DNA of 64,000 bases, taken from assembly GCF_024362785.1 (NCBI RefSeq), contig NZ_CP093301.1:2604001-2668000 (forward strand), in the 5' to 3' direction. A program made the position numbers and the translations under genes. The notes below the pieces were generated by a model that searched no databases, was not told where the DNA came from, and was given only the letters and a program-made list of their open reading frames with translations. Source of the DNA: Evansella sp. LMS18. GTDB taxonomy: Bacteria; Bacillota; Bacilli; Bacillales; Salisediminibacteriaceae. Positions 12,100 to 20,383 of this stretch are shown piece by piece; the stretch's first letter is position 1, and every line of letters begins with the position of its first letter.

Positions 12100-13278
12100 A
12101 TGATGATGACCCAACTCAATATTACTATAAATTTGGACCAACTAAAAGAGGAAGTAGAGAACAGTACACTAGGTTCTCCTGTGAAAGCGTCTTTGACCCT
12201 TATTCTTAATTCATTGATGGAAAAAGAAAGAGATGAATACATTAATGCCATACCTTACGAGCGCTCGGAAGACCGTACGGGACAGCGTAACGGGTATTAT
12301 TCCCGTGAACTCATGACTGGCGCAGGTGGTCTCACCCTTAAGGTCCCTCGTACGAGAGACGGAGAATTTTCCACGACCATCTTTGAAAAATACAACCGAT
12401 GTGACCAGGCATTAGTTCTGTCTATGATTGAAATGGTTGTTAATGGTGTTTCCACACGCAAAGTAACTAAGATTGTGGAAGAATTATGCGGGAAGAGTGT
12501 CTCGAAATCACAGGTCTCTAACTTGTTAAAATCCCTGGATCCCATTGTAAACGAATGGCGAAACCGCCCACTTAACGTGCATTACTACCCGTACTTATAC
12601 GTGGACGCTATGTATATTAAAGTTCGTGAGAACAATAAAGTAGTTTCCAAAGCCGTCCATATTGCTTGTGGGATTACTCAGGATGGGCATCGGGAAATCA
12701 TAGGGCTTAAAGTTACTCATGGCGAATCTGTACGCAGCTGGACTGCTTTCTTTGAGGATCTTAAGGGAAGAGGCATTCAGTCTCCTAAAATGGTGATCTC
12801 CGATGCCCACAAGGGGCTAGTCGCCTCCATTCAGGAAACATTTCTGGGCACGTCCTGGCAGCGCTGTTATTTTCACTTTTCCAGAAATATCGTTGATGCC
12901 ATGCCCAAGAAAGGCAGCGAAGAAGCCAAACATGAACTTAAAGCCATTTTTAGAGTGCCTGAAGTGGCCCTTGCCCGGGATCTCAAAGAAAAGTTTGTGC
13001 AAAAGTACGAAACAGTAAAAGGATTTACAAAAGCGGTTCAGATATTAGATGAAGGATTCGAGGATGCCATTCAATTTCACGCTTATCCAAGTGAGCACCA
13101 TATCAGTTTGCGCACTACCAATATGCTTGAACGCTTAAACCGTGAGGTTCGAAGAAGAGAAAAAGTCATTCAAATCTTTCCAAATGACCAATCGGCCATC
13201 CGACTAATCGGGTCTGTTCTAATGGACATCGATGAGAAATGGACGAACCAAAAAAAGCCTTTCCTTAAGCAAAATTAA
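12100..13278 (+). CDS. IS256-family transposase
   Basis: A 392-residue DDE transposase of normal IS256 length. Candidate catalytic residues are D in YLYVDAMYIKV (about 167), D in MVISDAHKGL (about 232) and E in TTNMLERLNREVRRR (about 340). The SEDRTGQRNGYYSREL segment near residue 55 and the zinc-like/HTH segment CGKSVSKSQVSNLL are family hallmarks. Three consecutive ATGs lie at 12100-12108; the GGAGG just upstream best suits the second or third. The gene lies inside the 51-bp array and has no link to the neighbouring genes. Confidence 0.95.
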   Translation: MMMTQLNITINLDQLKEEVENSTLGSPVKASLTLILNSLMEKERDEYINAIPYERSEDRTGQRNGYYSRELMTGAGGLTLKVPRTRDGEFSTTIFEKYNRCDQALVLSMIEMVVNGVSTRKVTKIVEELCGKSVSKSQVSNLLKSLDPIVNEWRNRPLNVHYYPYLYVDAMYIKVRENNKVVSKAVHIACGITQDGHREIIGLKVTHGESVRSWTAFFEDLKGRGIQSPKMVISDAHKGLVASIQETFLGTSWQRCYFHFSRNIVDAMPKKGSEEAKHELKAIFRVPEVALARDLKEKFVQKYETVKGFTKAVQILDEGFEDAIQFHAYPSEHHISLRTTNMLERLNREVRRREKVIQIFPNDQSAIRLIGSVLMDIDEKWTNQKKPFLKQN

Positions 13279-13280
13279 TT

Positions 13281-13310
13281 CACCAGGGAGGGGCTCGCCC
13301 CTCCCTGGTG
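13281..13310 (+). terminator. Hairpin after the transposase
   Basis: CACCAGGGAGGGG pairs perfectly with CCCCTCCCTGGTG across a 4-base loop. It lies just after the transposase stop. There is no T-tract, so it may block read-through or act in mRNA stability rather than as a classic terminator. Confidence 0.55.
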
Positions 13311-13385
13311 AAGAAGAACTCTCTATACATTGTTTGAAGCTGAAAAATATTGTATCTACTTTTACACACAAAGATGGACTTGACT

Positions 13386-13393
13386 GAAATCTA
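13386..13393. repeat. Right 8-bp target-site duplication
   Basis: GAAATCTA, identical to 11999-12006. Confidence 0.85.
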
Positions 13394-13665
13394 TCAAGTC
13401 AGGGAACGAATCAAGCACATTCGCTCCCTCACGGAGGAAATCTATCAAGTCAGGGAACGAATCAAGCACATTCGCTCCCTCACGGAGGAGATCCGTCGAG
13501 TCAGGGAACGAATCAAGCACATTCGTTCCCTCACGGAGGAAATCTATCAAGTCAGGGAACGAATCAAGCACATTCGCTCCCTCACGGAGGAAATCTATCA
13601 AGTCAGGGAACGAATCAAGCACATTCGCTCCCTCGCGTAGGAAATCCTTAAAGTCAGGGAACGAA
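13386..13665. repeat. 51-bp hairpin repeat array, right block, 5 copies
   Basis: Five copies of the same unit as at 11216-12006, with a decayed half unit at the end (13640-13665). Four of the five have ATTCGCTCCC in place of ATTCGTTCCC, which puts one mismatch in the main stem. That variant is absent from the left block. From 13666 to about 13800 I see no convincing gene. Confidence 0.88.
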
Positions 13666-13805
13666 ATACACTTTAACACTTCATCTTTCGCAGAAACTCC
13701 TCCTTCATTGCATGCTGGAACTAAGCGGCCAGTGTTAACTTCACAAGTACCTCGAACGGTCTCAGTATCAATTATATCGCCCTTTTCCTTATCCAGGTTA
13801 TTTTT

Positions 13806-13813
13806 GGTATAAT
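13806..13813 (+). promoter_or_regulatory. Extended -10 promoter of the thiL operon
   Basis: TGGTATAAT at 13805-13813 is an extended -10 (sigma-A type). The -35 is poor. It lies about 100 bp before thiL and just after the repeat array. Confidence 0.5.
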
Positions 13814-13912
13814 GAAGAGCGGAAATCCCGGATAAATCAAGTAAATAACGTTTCACTTATCACTTACAGGGAGACGCTGTTAACATATAGAATGATACAA
13901 GCAGGTGACGTA

Positions 13913-14896
13913 ATGAATAATGAAATAAACTGGATACGTCAGATAGCTCCAGAATCTCATCATCAGGAAGGGCTGAAGGCAGGAATCGGCGATGATGCGG
14001 CGATATACCACCTGCAGGACTCCTATGAAACGGTCGTATGTGTAGATACGATGGTTGAAGGAATACACTTTAAGAAAACGACGATGCCAATGAAGGCGAT
14101 TGGCCATAAAGCACTTGCGGCAAATATAAGTGATCTTGCTGCAATGGGGGCCGTCCCGCTCTATTATTTAGTCTCCGTGGCAGTGCCAAAAAAGGGATGG
14201 AGTGTCCAGGAGCTTAATTCCATTTATGAAGGAATGAAGCAGCTTGGGGATCAATATAAAATGGATCTGATTGGCGGGGACACTGTTTCAATTAACCAAA
14301 ACCTTGTCCTGTCAGTGACTGTGATTGGGAAGCTGGAAAAAGGAAGAAGGCTGCTCCGGTCTGCTGCGGAGCCTGGGGATATTTTTTTCACAACAGGCCC
14401 TCTCGGCAGTTCAGCATTTGGGCTGGAAAAGCTTCTGGAACAAGGTCTTTCTGCAGCGGAACAAGAGGAGCACCTCCCGTTTATCCAGGCGCATCAGTAT
14501 CCGGTGCCGCAAGTGAAAGCCGGAAGAATCTTATCTGACACAAAAGTAAGGATTGCACTCAATGACATCAGTGACGGCCTTGCCAGCGAAGCGAAGGAAA
14601 TTGCCGAAGCCAGCAATGTGAATGTTACTATTGACTGGGATGAGGTCCCACGGGCACAGCTGCTGAAGGAAGCCCCTCAGGATCGCCAGGAAGAGTGGGT
14701 GCTTTATGGCGGAGAGGATTACCAGCTCGCAGGGACAGTTGGCCCGGAAAACTGGGAGTCCCTTAAAGCGGAGTTTGAGAAACAGTCACTGCCTATTTAT
14801 AAGATAGGTTCTGTAACCGAAGGAAAAGGCGAGGTCTATTTAAATAAAGATGGCAAGTCTTCCCCTCTGACGAAGACAGGTTACGGCCATTTATAG
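13913..14896 (+). CDS. thiL: Thiamine-monophosphate kinase
   Basis: A 327-residue kinase that phosphorylates thiamine monophosphate to thiamine diphosphate with ATP. It belongs to the PurM/AIR-synthase fold. Seen: GIGDDAAIY near the start, VDTMVEGIHF, the metal-binding LAANISDLAAMGA and LIGGDTVS, and IALNDISDGL. I start it at the ATG 13913, preceded by CAGGTG at 6 bases, rather than at an in-frame ATG at 13892. It heads the thiL-tsaE-tsaB-rimI-tsaD cluster, the same order as in B. subtilis. Confidence 0.93.
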   Translation: MNNEINWIRQIAPESHHQEGLKAGIGDDAAIYHLQDSYETVVCVDTMVEGIHFKKTTMPMKAIGHKALAANISDLAAMGAVPLYYLVSVAVPKKGWSVQELNSIYEGMKQLGDQYKMDLIGGDTVSINQNLVLSVTVIGKLEKGRRLLRSAAEPGDIFFTTGPLGSSAFGLEKLLEQGLSAAEQEEHLPFIQAHQYPVPQVKAGRILSDTKVRIALNDISDGLASEAKEIAEASNVNVTIDWDEVPRAQLLKEAPQDRQEEWVLYGGEDYQLAGTVGPENWESLKAEFEKQSLPIYKIGSVTEGKGEVYLNKDGKSSPLTKTGYGHL

Positions 14897-14949
14897 TTTT
14901 TATATAAAAACAGGTAAAAGGTAAACGACGGAAGACGGAGGTTTTTTAA

Positions 14950-15408
14950 ATGGATAGCACGTACGAATATAGTTCCGGTTCTCCTGATGAAACACAGCGG
15001 CTCGCGGAGAAGCTCGCAGCTGAGTTGCAGCCTGGTGACCTGATCACTTTATCAGGTGATTTAGGAGCCGGAAAAACAAGTTTTACAAAAGGTCTTGCAA
15101 AAGGACTTGGAGTAACGGCAAACGTAAACAGCCCTACATTTACAATAATTAAAGAATACGAAGGAAGGCTTCCCTTTTATCATATGGACGCATACCGTGT
15201 GGAAGATGAAGGAGAGGAACTGGGTCTGGATGAATACTTTGAAGGGGAGGGTGTAACCGTTGTGGAATGGCCCTCCATGGTGGAAGAACAGCTGCCGGAA
15301 GAGAGGCTCGATATAGAAATCAGGCATACTGGAGATTCAGACAGAGAGCTTTATTTCAAACCTTCCGGAGACAGGTATATAACAATTTGTAAGGAGATCT
15401 TAAGATGA
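14950..15408 (+). CDS. tsaE: tRNA t6A biosynthesis ATPase TsaE
   Basis: A 152-residue P-loop ATPase that works with TsaB and TsaD to make threonylcarbamoyl-adenosine at position 37 of tRNAs. Walker A is GDLGAGKTSFTKG (about residues 39-51). NSPTF and the MDAYRV and VVEWP motifs are family markers. GGAGG precedes the ATG by about 8 bases. It overlaps tsaB by four bases. Confidence 0.95.
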   Translation: MDSTYEYSSGSPDETQRLAEKLAAELQPGDLITLSGDLGAGKTSFTKGLAKGLGVTANVNSPTFTIIKEYEGRLPFYHMDAYRVEDEGEELGLDEYFEGEGVTVVEWPSMVEEQLPEERLDIEIRHTGDSDRELYFKPSGDRYITICKEILR

Positions 15409-16124
15409 ATGTTCTGGCGATAGATACAACCACATACGTCCTCGGTGTAGGATTAATTAAAGAAAATAAGCTTGCTGGAGAGATGATGACCCATCTTAAG
15501 AAAAATCATTCCCTGAGACTCATGCCAGCGATCCGTACACTTATGGAAGAAGCGGAAATGAAGACAGAGGAGCTGGACAGAATAGTAGTTGCCCAGGGGC
15601 CAGGCTCTTATACCGGAGTACGGATCGGGGTTACCACTGCTAAAACGATGGCCTGGGCACTTGGAATCCCGGTTACCGGAGTATCGAGCCTCGAACTGAT
15701 GGCCCAGAATGGACGTTATTTTAACGGAGTAGTCTCTCCGTTCATTGATGCCAGAAGAGGCCAGGTATACACAGGGCTGTACAGTTATGAAGAAGGGCAA
15801 ATGAAGCAGCTGGAAAAAGACAGAATCATCATGCATGAAGAATGGCTGAAAAAACTAAAGGACAGCGGCGAAAACGTGCTTTTTACAAGTCCGGATGTGG
15901 AAAAACATAAAGAGCAGATCACGGAACTGTTAGGAAAACAGGCTGTTTTTGCTCAGCTTACAGAAAATATCCTGCGGCCAGGAGAGCTGGCGATGCTTGG
16001 AATGGAAAAAGAAGGGGCAGACGATGTTCACGATTTCACGCCAAATTATATAAGAATGACAGAGGCTGAAACTAACTGGCTGGCAGCAAACCAGGGACAA
16101 CAAACAAAGAGTAAAGGTGAGTAA
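15405..16124 (+). CDS. tsaB: tRNA t6A biosynthesis protein TsaB
   Basis: A 239-residue paralogue of TsaD with the ASKHA fold. It is the partner of TsaD and TsaE in t6A synthesis. MNVLAIDTTTYVLGVGL at the N terminus and the GPGSYTGVRIGVTTAK loop (about 65-80) are diagnostic. Its ATG overlaps the tsaE stop, which suggests translational coupling. Confidence 0.95.
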   Translation: MNVLAIDTTTYVLGVGLIKENKLAGEMMTHLKKNHSLRLMPAIRTLMEEAEMKTEELDRIVVAQGPGSYTGVRIGVTTAKTMAWALGIPVTGVSSLELMAQNGRYFNGVVSPFIDARRGQVYTGLYSYEEGQMKQLEKDRIIMHEEWLKKLKDSGENVLFTSPDVEKHKEQITELLGKQAVFAQLTENILRPGELAMLGMEKEGADDVHDFTPNYIRMTEAETNWLAANQGQQTKSKGE

Positions 16125-16125
16125 T

Positions 16126-16578
16126 ATGGGAGAAGAGGTAGAAATCCGGTTTATGGACCTGGAGGACTTAGACCAGGTGATGGAAGTAGAGCATAATTGT
16201 TTTCCATCTCCATGGAGCCGTGGTGCGTTTGTAAATGAACTGGGCTCAAACCAGTTCGCATATTATTTAGTCGCTTTATCAGGTGAAAGGATTATCGGCT
16301 ATATCGGTGTCTGGATAATCATTGATGAAGCCCATATTACGAATGTAGCTGTACACTCTGATTTCAGGAAGCAGGGCGTTGGGGAAAAACTGCTGCAGTC
16401 GTCAATGGCTCTGGCGAAAACGCTTGGAGCAAAAAAGATTACCCTCGAGGTACGGGTTTCCAATGAACCTGCAAAAATAATGTACAGTAAATTTGGATTT
16501 GAAAATGGGGGCATCCGGAAGAATTATTATACAGATAATCAGGAAGATGCCCAAATCATGTGGGTGGTGCTTGAATGA
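16126..16578 (+). CDS. rimI: Ribosomal protein S18 alanine N-acetyltransferase
   Basis: A 150-residue GNAT acetyltransferase expected to acetylate the N-terminal alanine of ribosomal protein S18. It has the acetyl-CoA loop [11 protein letters not shown] and the conserved [21 protein letters not shown] segment. I prefer the ATG at 16126, with AAAGGTG 6 bases upstream. A GTG at 16117 in the same frame is possible. The tsaB-rimI-tsaD arrangement is the usual one in Bacillaceae. Confidence 0.92.
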   Translation: MGEEVEIRFMDLEDLDQVMEVEHNCFPSPWSRGAFVNELGSNQFAYYLVALSGERIIGYIGVWIIIDEAHITNVAVHSDFRKQGVGEKLLQSSMALAKTLGAKKITLEVRVSNEPAKIMYSKFGFENGGIRKNYYTDNQEDAQIMWVVLE

Positions 16579-17591
16579 AAGACGAACAGGATATGCTTAT
16601 ATTAGGAATCGAAACGAGCTGTGACGAAACCTCTGCTGCTGTTGTGAAAAACGGCCGGGAAATTCTCAGCAATATCGTTTCTTCACAAATAGAAAGCCAT
16701 AAACGTTTTGGCGGAGTGGTACCTGAAATTGCTTCCCGCCATCATGTGGAGCAGATAACGTATATTTTTGAAGAAGCTCTGAAAGAAGCGGGCACAGAGT
16801 TGAAAGACATCGATGCTATTGCTGTAACAGAAGGGCCAGGGCTGGTGGGCGCCCTTCTCGTCGGTGTCAATTCAGCAAAAGCACTGGCATACGCAAGGGA
16901 TAAACCTCTCGTTGGGGTTCATCATATAGCGGGTCATATATATGCGAACCATATTGTCGAGGAGCTGACCTTCCCGTTGATTACCCTCATCGTATCTGGG
17001 GGCCATACGGAGCTTATTTATATGAAGGACCACGGTTCCTTTGAAGTGATCGGGGAGACAAGGGACGATGCCGTGGGAGAAGCTTACGATAAAGTGGCGA
17101 GAACTCTTGGCCTTCCATATCCGGGAGGCCCGCATATCGACAGGCTCGCCCATGAGGGAGAAGCTTCTGTTAAACTCCCAAGGGCCTGGCTTGAGCCTGA
17201 TTCTTTCGACTTCAGCTTCAGCGGCCTGAAGTCCTCCGTAATTAATACTCTTCATAACGCAAAGCAGCGGGGGGAGGAAATACCTCCTGAAAATATAGCG
17301 GCGAGTTTTCAGGAAAGTGTTATCGAGGTTCTGGTCGGCAAAACAATGCGGGCTGTTGAGGAAAAAAATGTGGACAGGCTTCTTCTTGCAGGCGGTGTAG
17401 CAGCTAATAAAGGGCTGAGGGAAGCCCTGTCGACAGCATGCAGGGAAAAAGGAATCAACTTAACGATTCCCCCAATGTCCCTTTGCACCGATAATGCGGC
17501 GATGATCGCAGCAGCCGGCACAATCTTTTACCAGCAGGGGCGCCGGGCAGATGACCGGCTCAACGGCCAGCCAGGATTGGTGTTGAAATAA
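16575..17591 (+). CDS. tsaD: tRNA N6-threonylcarbamoyladenosine transferase TsaD
   Basis: A 338-residue Kae1/Gcp-family protein that transfers threonylcarbamoyl from TC-AMP to A37 of ANN-decoding tRNAs. Seen: [14 protein letters not shown] at the N terminus, the iron-binding HHIAGH motif (about 115-120), IVSGGHTEL, and the C-terminal [10 protein letters not shown] and CTDNAAMIA. The ATG overlaps the rimI stop. It is followed by a strong terminator and then a DnaA-box cluster. Confidence 0.97.
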   Translation: MKDEQDMLILGIETSCDETSAAVVKNGREILSNIVSSQIESHKRFGGVVPEIASRHHVEQITYIFEEALKEAGTELKDIDAIAVTEGPGLVGALLVGVNSAKALAYARDKPLVGVHHIAGHIYANHIVEELTFPLITLIVSGGHTELIYMKDHGSFEVIGETRDDAVGEAYDKVARTLGLPYPGGPHIDRLAHEGEASVKLPRAWLEPDSFDFSFSGLKSSVINTLHNAKQRGEEIPPENIAASFQESVIEVLVGKTMRAVEEKNVDRLLLAGGVAANKGLREALSTACREKGINLTIPPMSLCTDNAAMIAAAGTIFYQQGRRADDRLNGQPGLVLK

Positions 17592-17603
17592 GGAGCCAGA
17601 CGG

Positions 17604-17640
17604 AAACATATGCACAGCAGTGCATATGTTTTCTTGTTTA
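17604..17640 (+). terminator. Terminator of the thiL-tsaD operon
   Basis: AAACATATGCAC and GTGCATATGTTT form a perfect 12-bp stem with a 4-base loop, followed by T-rich sequence (TTCTTGTTT). Confidence 0.85.
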
Positions 17641-17710
17641 TGGAAAAAATAGTAGGTGTTTATGATTATATGTATATTTTATGCGAATGCATGCTCTTGT
17701 TAATAACAGG

Positions 17711-17881
17711 TTATTCACAGACTGTGGATAATGGGGAAAAACTAATGAAAAGCTGATTTTAAGGGAAATACACTTGTTAACAATTATTATGTGGATAAGT
17801 GTCGTATTTTGTGCAAAACTGTAGAAACTCCTTGGAATAACTGAAAAAAGCTGTGGATAGGGTTGTGGATTATGTGGATAT
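17711..17881. promoter_or_regulatory. Cluster of six DnaA-box-like 9-mers next to tsaD
   Basis: TTATTCACA at 17711-17719 (one mismatch). TGTGGATAA, the exact reverse complement of consensus TTATCCACA, at 17723-17731 and 17790-17798. TGTGGATAG (17852-17860), TGTGGATTA (17864-17872) and TGTGGATAT (17873-17881) with one mismatch each. The last two overlap the start of the next gene. From memory, B. subtilis has a stable DnaA-binding cluster in the gcp(tsaD)-ydiF gap, the same neighbourhood as here. It may titrate DnaA and/or regulate the 17872 gene. Confidence 0.75.
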
Positions 17882-20145
17882 GTCAGAAAATAAGCGCGGT
17901 TAAATATATTCGAATTTCCAGAAAAACTTTCGCTTTTCTTATTTTGCTGGGGATAATCCTGTTACTGTCTGCAGTTTCTGTGGAGGCTGCCGGGGAAAAA
18001 GACGAAAAGCATGTAATAGTCGTCCTTGTACCAGGTCTGTCTTTTAATGAAATGGACAAGCTGTACAATGCTGAAAGTTATTCACGGCTATGGAACTCAG
18101 GATACCCTGCAGCGGCGAATTTGAAACCTGACGGCAGGTATTCCTATCTCAACAATACAGTCTCAATAAGCACCGGCAGACGCTCTGCTGGGATAAAGGA
18201 CTGGAATGCCTATGAAAAAGGCGAAATCGCCGATGGTATTCCGGCAGAACAACTTTTGAAACAACTCACTGGAAAACCAGCGGGGAATTCACTTATCCAC
18301 CCTTATTTTCACTTATTAACAGCACAGACTCATACAGGAGGCTTCCGGGCAGCTCCAGGGTGGTTCGGGAGCAGTCTCGAAGAAGCGGGAATTAATACAT
18401 ACGTAATCGGCAATTCGGATACAAACGAGGAAATCAGCAGATTCGGTTCGTTGATAGTTATCAACAGAAGCGGGGAATCACTGGGGAGTATTCATGCAGG
18501 GACGGAAGCCGCGGAAGAATTTCCAGGCCAGATAAAGATGAGCAGCAGGCTGATTCTTCAGCATCTCGAGGAAACAAGCAGAAGGTTCAGCAGCTCATTT
18601 ACTGTTGTGGAATGGGGGGATCTTTACCGGTTATTTTCCATGAAAGGTGAAATGGAACAAGGGTATTTCGCCGAGGTATACGCGGAAACCTTGGGCTCAC
18701 TTGCTTCCATGCTCGATGATTTGCATCAGGGGGTGAGCGGAGAAATCTGGCTTGTCTCTCCAGCGGTTAACGACGATGCATATAAGGAAAAAAATGAACT
18801 GGGGCCCGTTTGGGTATGGAAAGAAGACAGGCAGGCTGGCGGGATTCTGTATTCTCCAACCACCCGCAGGGATGGAATAATCAGTAATACCGACTTTACA
18901 GCATCCTGGCTGAATGCTTTTCGTTTAGAAGACGAGGAGAAAAATGGGTTAGGGCAGCCTGTCGTTTTTTCAGAGAGCACTGGAGGAAATGCCGGAAGCG
19001 TAAGGGGACTGCTTGAAAGGGTAGAAGAAATAAATAAAGTTTATGGGGAAAGAGGCGCTGTTTTATCCAGCTATGTTTCCGCGCTCATCGTACTGCTGAT
19101 TGCCGTCTCGCTGATGATTTGGTTTAACAAAGAATCACCAAGGTTTAAAAAAGCGGCGGCGATATTGTTACTGAGCGGCGTCCTGTCTCCCCTTTGGTTT
19201 CTATTAACCAGCCCGGCAGTCAAATATTTTTCCGCCTACTTGTATGTGGCTGGCATTTTTGCAATAAGTGTATTGTCCGCAATGCTCATTTCTTTTCTGT
19301 TTAAGGCGCCGTACAGTGCGGCGTGCGCGCTTTTTTTTGCTGCCTTAACTGTTGATATTTTAACGGGGTCCTTTTTTACCGAGCGATCCTTTCTGAGCTA
19401 CGACCCGGTAATTGGAGCCAGATATTATGGTATAGGTAATGAATTTGCCGGGATTTATCTTGTGAGCGGAATTCTGATGGTCGTCCCGTTAATTAAGAAG
19501 TATGGGTTAACGTCGAATAAAGAAAGAATCACTGCGTTTGGTATATTAACTGCCGTGTCAGTTATATTGGTTGTTATGCTAGGAAGTTCATCTTTAGGAG
19601 CAAATGCAGGCGCCAGTTTATCGGCCGGAGTTATGTATGCTTTTGCTGTTTCCCGGCTCTTTCTGAAGGATTTGAATCGGGCTGTTAAACTACTGGCGGC
19701 CGGGGGATTTTTGCTGGGGATGCTTGGTATTCTGTATGTGCTGCAAATATCTCAGCCTTCCAGCCATATTTTCCTGGCATACGAACGTCTATTGGCAGGA
19801 GACCTGTCGTCCATTTGGCAGACGATTATCCGGAAGCTTGAGATGAACTGGAAGATATTCAAAATTTCATACTGGACCCAGCTCTTCATAACCAGTTACT
19901 TTTTAACCGGGATTGTCTTGTGGAGAAGAAGGAAGGGACATATGAATGGACCTCAGGTTTTTCTCTCGAATGTTTGTATAGCAGGTTCTCTCGCTTTACT
20001 TGTGCTCAATGATTCAGGGATTGTGGCCGCTGCGACCAGTATGTTTATAATCTTAAGTGTAAGTTATGGGTGGTCCCTGGAAAGAGAAATCCAGTCGGAA
20101 AATAGAGCGAGTGGTGATGATAAGGGAAGCGGGAGGTTTTTTTGA
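17872..20145 (+). CDS. Large membrane protein with extracytoplasmic alkaline-phosphatase-like domain, function unknown
   Basis: About 757 residues. It has a signal peptide or anchor (hydrophobic run near residues 15-32, ending AVSVEA), then an outside domain of about 360 residues. That domain opens IVVLVPGLSFNEMD and has LNNTVSISTGRRSAG, loosely like the metal and nucleophile regions of alkaline-phosphatase-fold enzymes. About ten membrane segments follow. The membrane part contains DPVIGARYYGIGNEFAG, a motif I know from uncharacterised membrane families. Start choice: the ATG at 17872 has ATAGGG about 9 bases before it; a TTG at 17863 is also in frame but too close to that site. The start lies inside the DnaA-box cluster. 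Downstream is the converging ydiF gene. I cannot assign a reaction; a role at the cell envelope is inference. Confidence 0.75.
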   Translation: MWICQKISAVKYIRISRKTFAFLILLGIILLLSAVSVEAAGEKDEKHVIVVLVPGLSFNEMDKLYNAESYSRLWNSGYPAAANLKPDGRYSYLNNTVSISTGRRSAGIKDWNAYEKGEIADGIPAEQLLKQLTGKPAGNSLIHPYFHLLTAQTHTGGFRAAPGWFGSSLEEAGINTYVIGNSDTNEEISRFGSLIVINRSGESLGSIHAGTEAAEEFPGQIKMSSRLILQHLEETSRRFSSSFTVVEWGDLYRLFSMKGEMEQGYFAEVYAETLGSLASMLDDLHQGVSGEIWLVSPAVNDDAYKEKNELGPVWVWKEDRQAGGILYSPTTRRDGIISNTDFTASWLNAFRLEDEEKNGLGQPVVFSESTGGNAGSVRGLLERVEEINKVYGERGAVLSSYVSALIVLLIAVSLMIWFNKESPRFKKAAAILLLSGVLSPLWFLLTSPAVKYFSAYLYVAGIFAISVLSAMLISFLFKAPYSAACALFFAALTVDILTGSFFTERSFLSYDPVIGARYYGIGNEFAGIYLVSGILMVVPLIKKYGLTSNKERITAFGILTAVSVILVVMLGSSSLGANAGASLSAGVMYAFAVSRLFLKDLNRAVKLLAAGGFLLGMLGILYVLQISQPSSHIFLAYERLLAGDLSSIWQTIIRKLEMNWKIFKISYWTQLFITSYFLTGIVLWRRRKGHMNGPQVFLSNVCIAGSLALLVLNDSGIVAAATSMFIILSVSYGWSLEREIQSENRASGDDKGSGRFF

Positions 20146-20159
20146 TGGTGGAAAGATAG

Positions 20160-20330
20160 TTTCCTTGATTCAACTGTCACTGATTCAACTGTCACTATGA
20201 CAGGTGCCACTATGACGTGAGGGGGGAAACCAGCTCCTAAAACTGAAAATCCTTTAATACCAGTACATTGAAGAGTTTTGCCCTCACGCAACTGTCACTA
20301 TGACATAGGAGGGGGGAAGGGAAGTAACCA
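20160..20330. repeat. TGTCA-CTA-TGACA palindromes and CAACTGTCACT direct repeats (family D)
   Basis: CAACTGTCACT occurs three times (about 20171, 20187, 20290). The palindrome TGTCACTATGACA occurs at 20190-20202 and 20293-20305. CGTGAGGG (near 20216) and CCCTCACG (near 20281) are inverted and could pair the two halves into one large hairpin. It lies between converging genes. Confidence 0.6.
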
Positions 20331-20345
20331 CGTGAATAGCACATA

Positions 20346-20370
20346 TAAAACCCCCGGGCTCACCCGGGGG
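20346..20370 (-). terminator. Terminator of ydiF
   Basis: CCCCCGGG and CCCGGGGG (20351-20370) form a GC-rich stem. On the minus strand it is followed by TTTTATATG. It can serve both converging genes. Confidence 0.8.
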
Positions 20371-20383
20371 TTCTTTAAATAAC

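Larger units (their letters stand above)
12007..13385 (+). mobile_element. Intact IS256-family insertion sequence
   Basis: A 1379-bp element with one transposase gene. Imperfect terminal inverted repeats share AAGTCCAT and TGTGTAAAA: about 12011-12034 on the left, 13356-13382 on the right in inverse. It is flanked by an 8-bp duplication (GAAATCTA), the size typical of this family. A perfect 13-bp hairpin follows the transposase. The intact ORF and clean ends suggest a fairly recent insertion. Confidence 0.9.

Noticed and set aside
11999-13393. Composite transposon or genomic island around the IS
   Set aside because: Only one IS copy is seen, flanking genes are housekeeping in the normal Bacillus order, and no integrase or attachment site is visible.
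11216-13665. CRISPR array
   Set aside because: The palindromic 27-mer and 24-bp linker look CRISPR-like, but linkers are near-identical instead of unique and no cas genes are near.
13362-13856. A 164-codon minus-strand ORF running from unique sequence into the repeat array
   Set aside because: The array part is an open-frame artefact, and the unique part resembles no family I know and has no clear ribosome site at its start.
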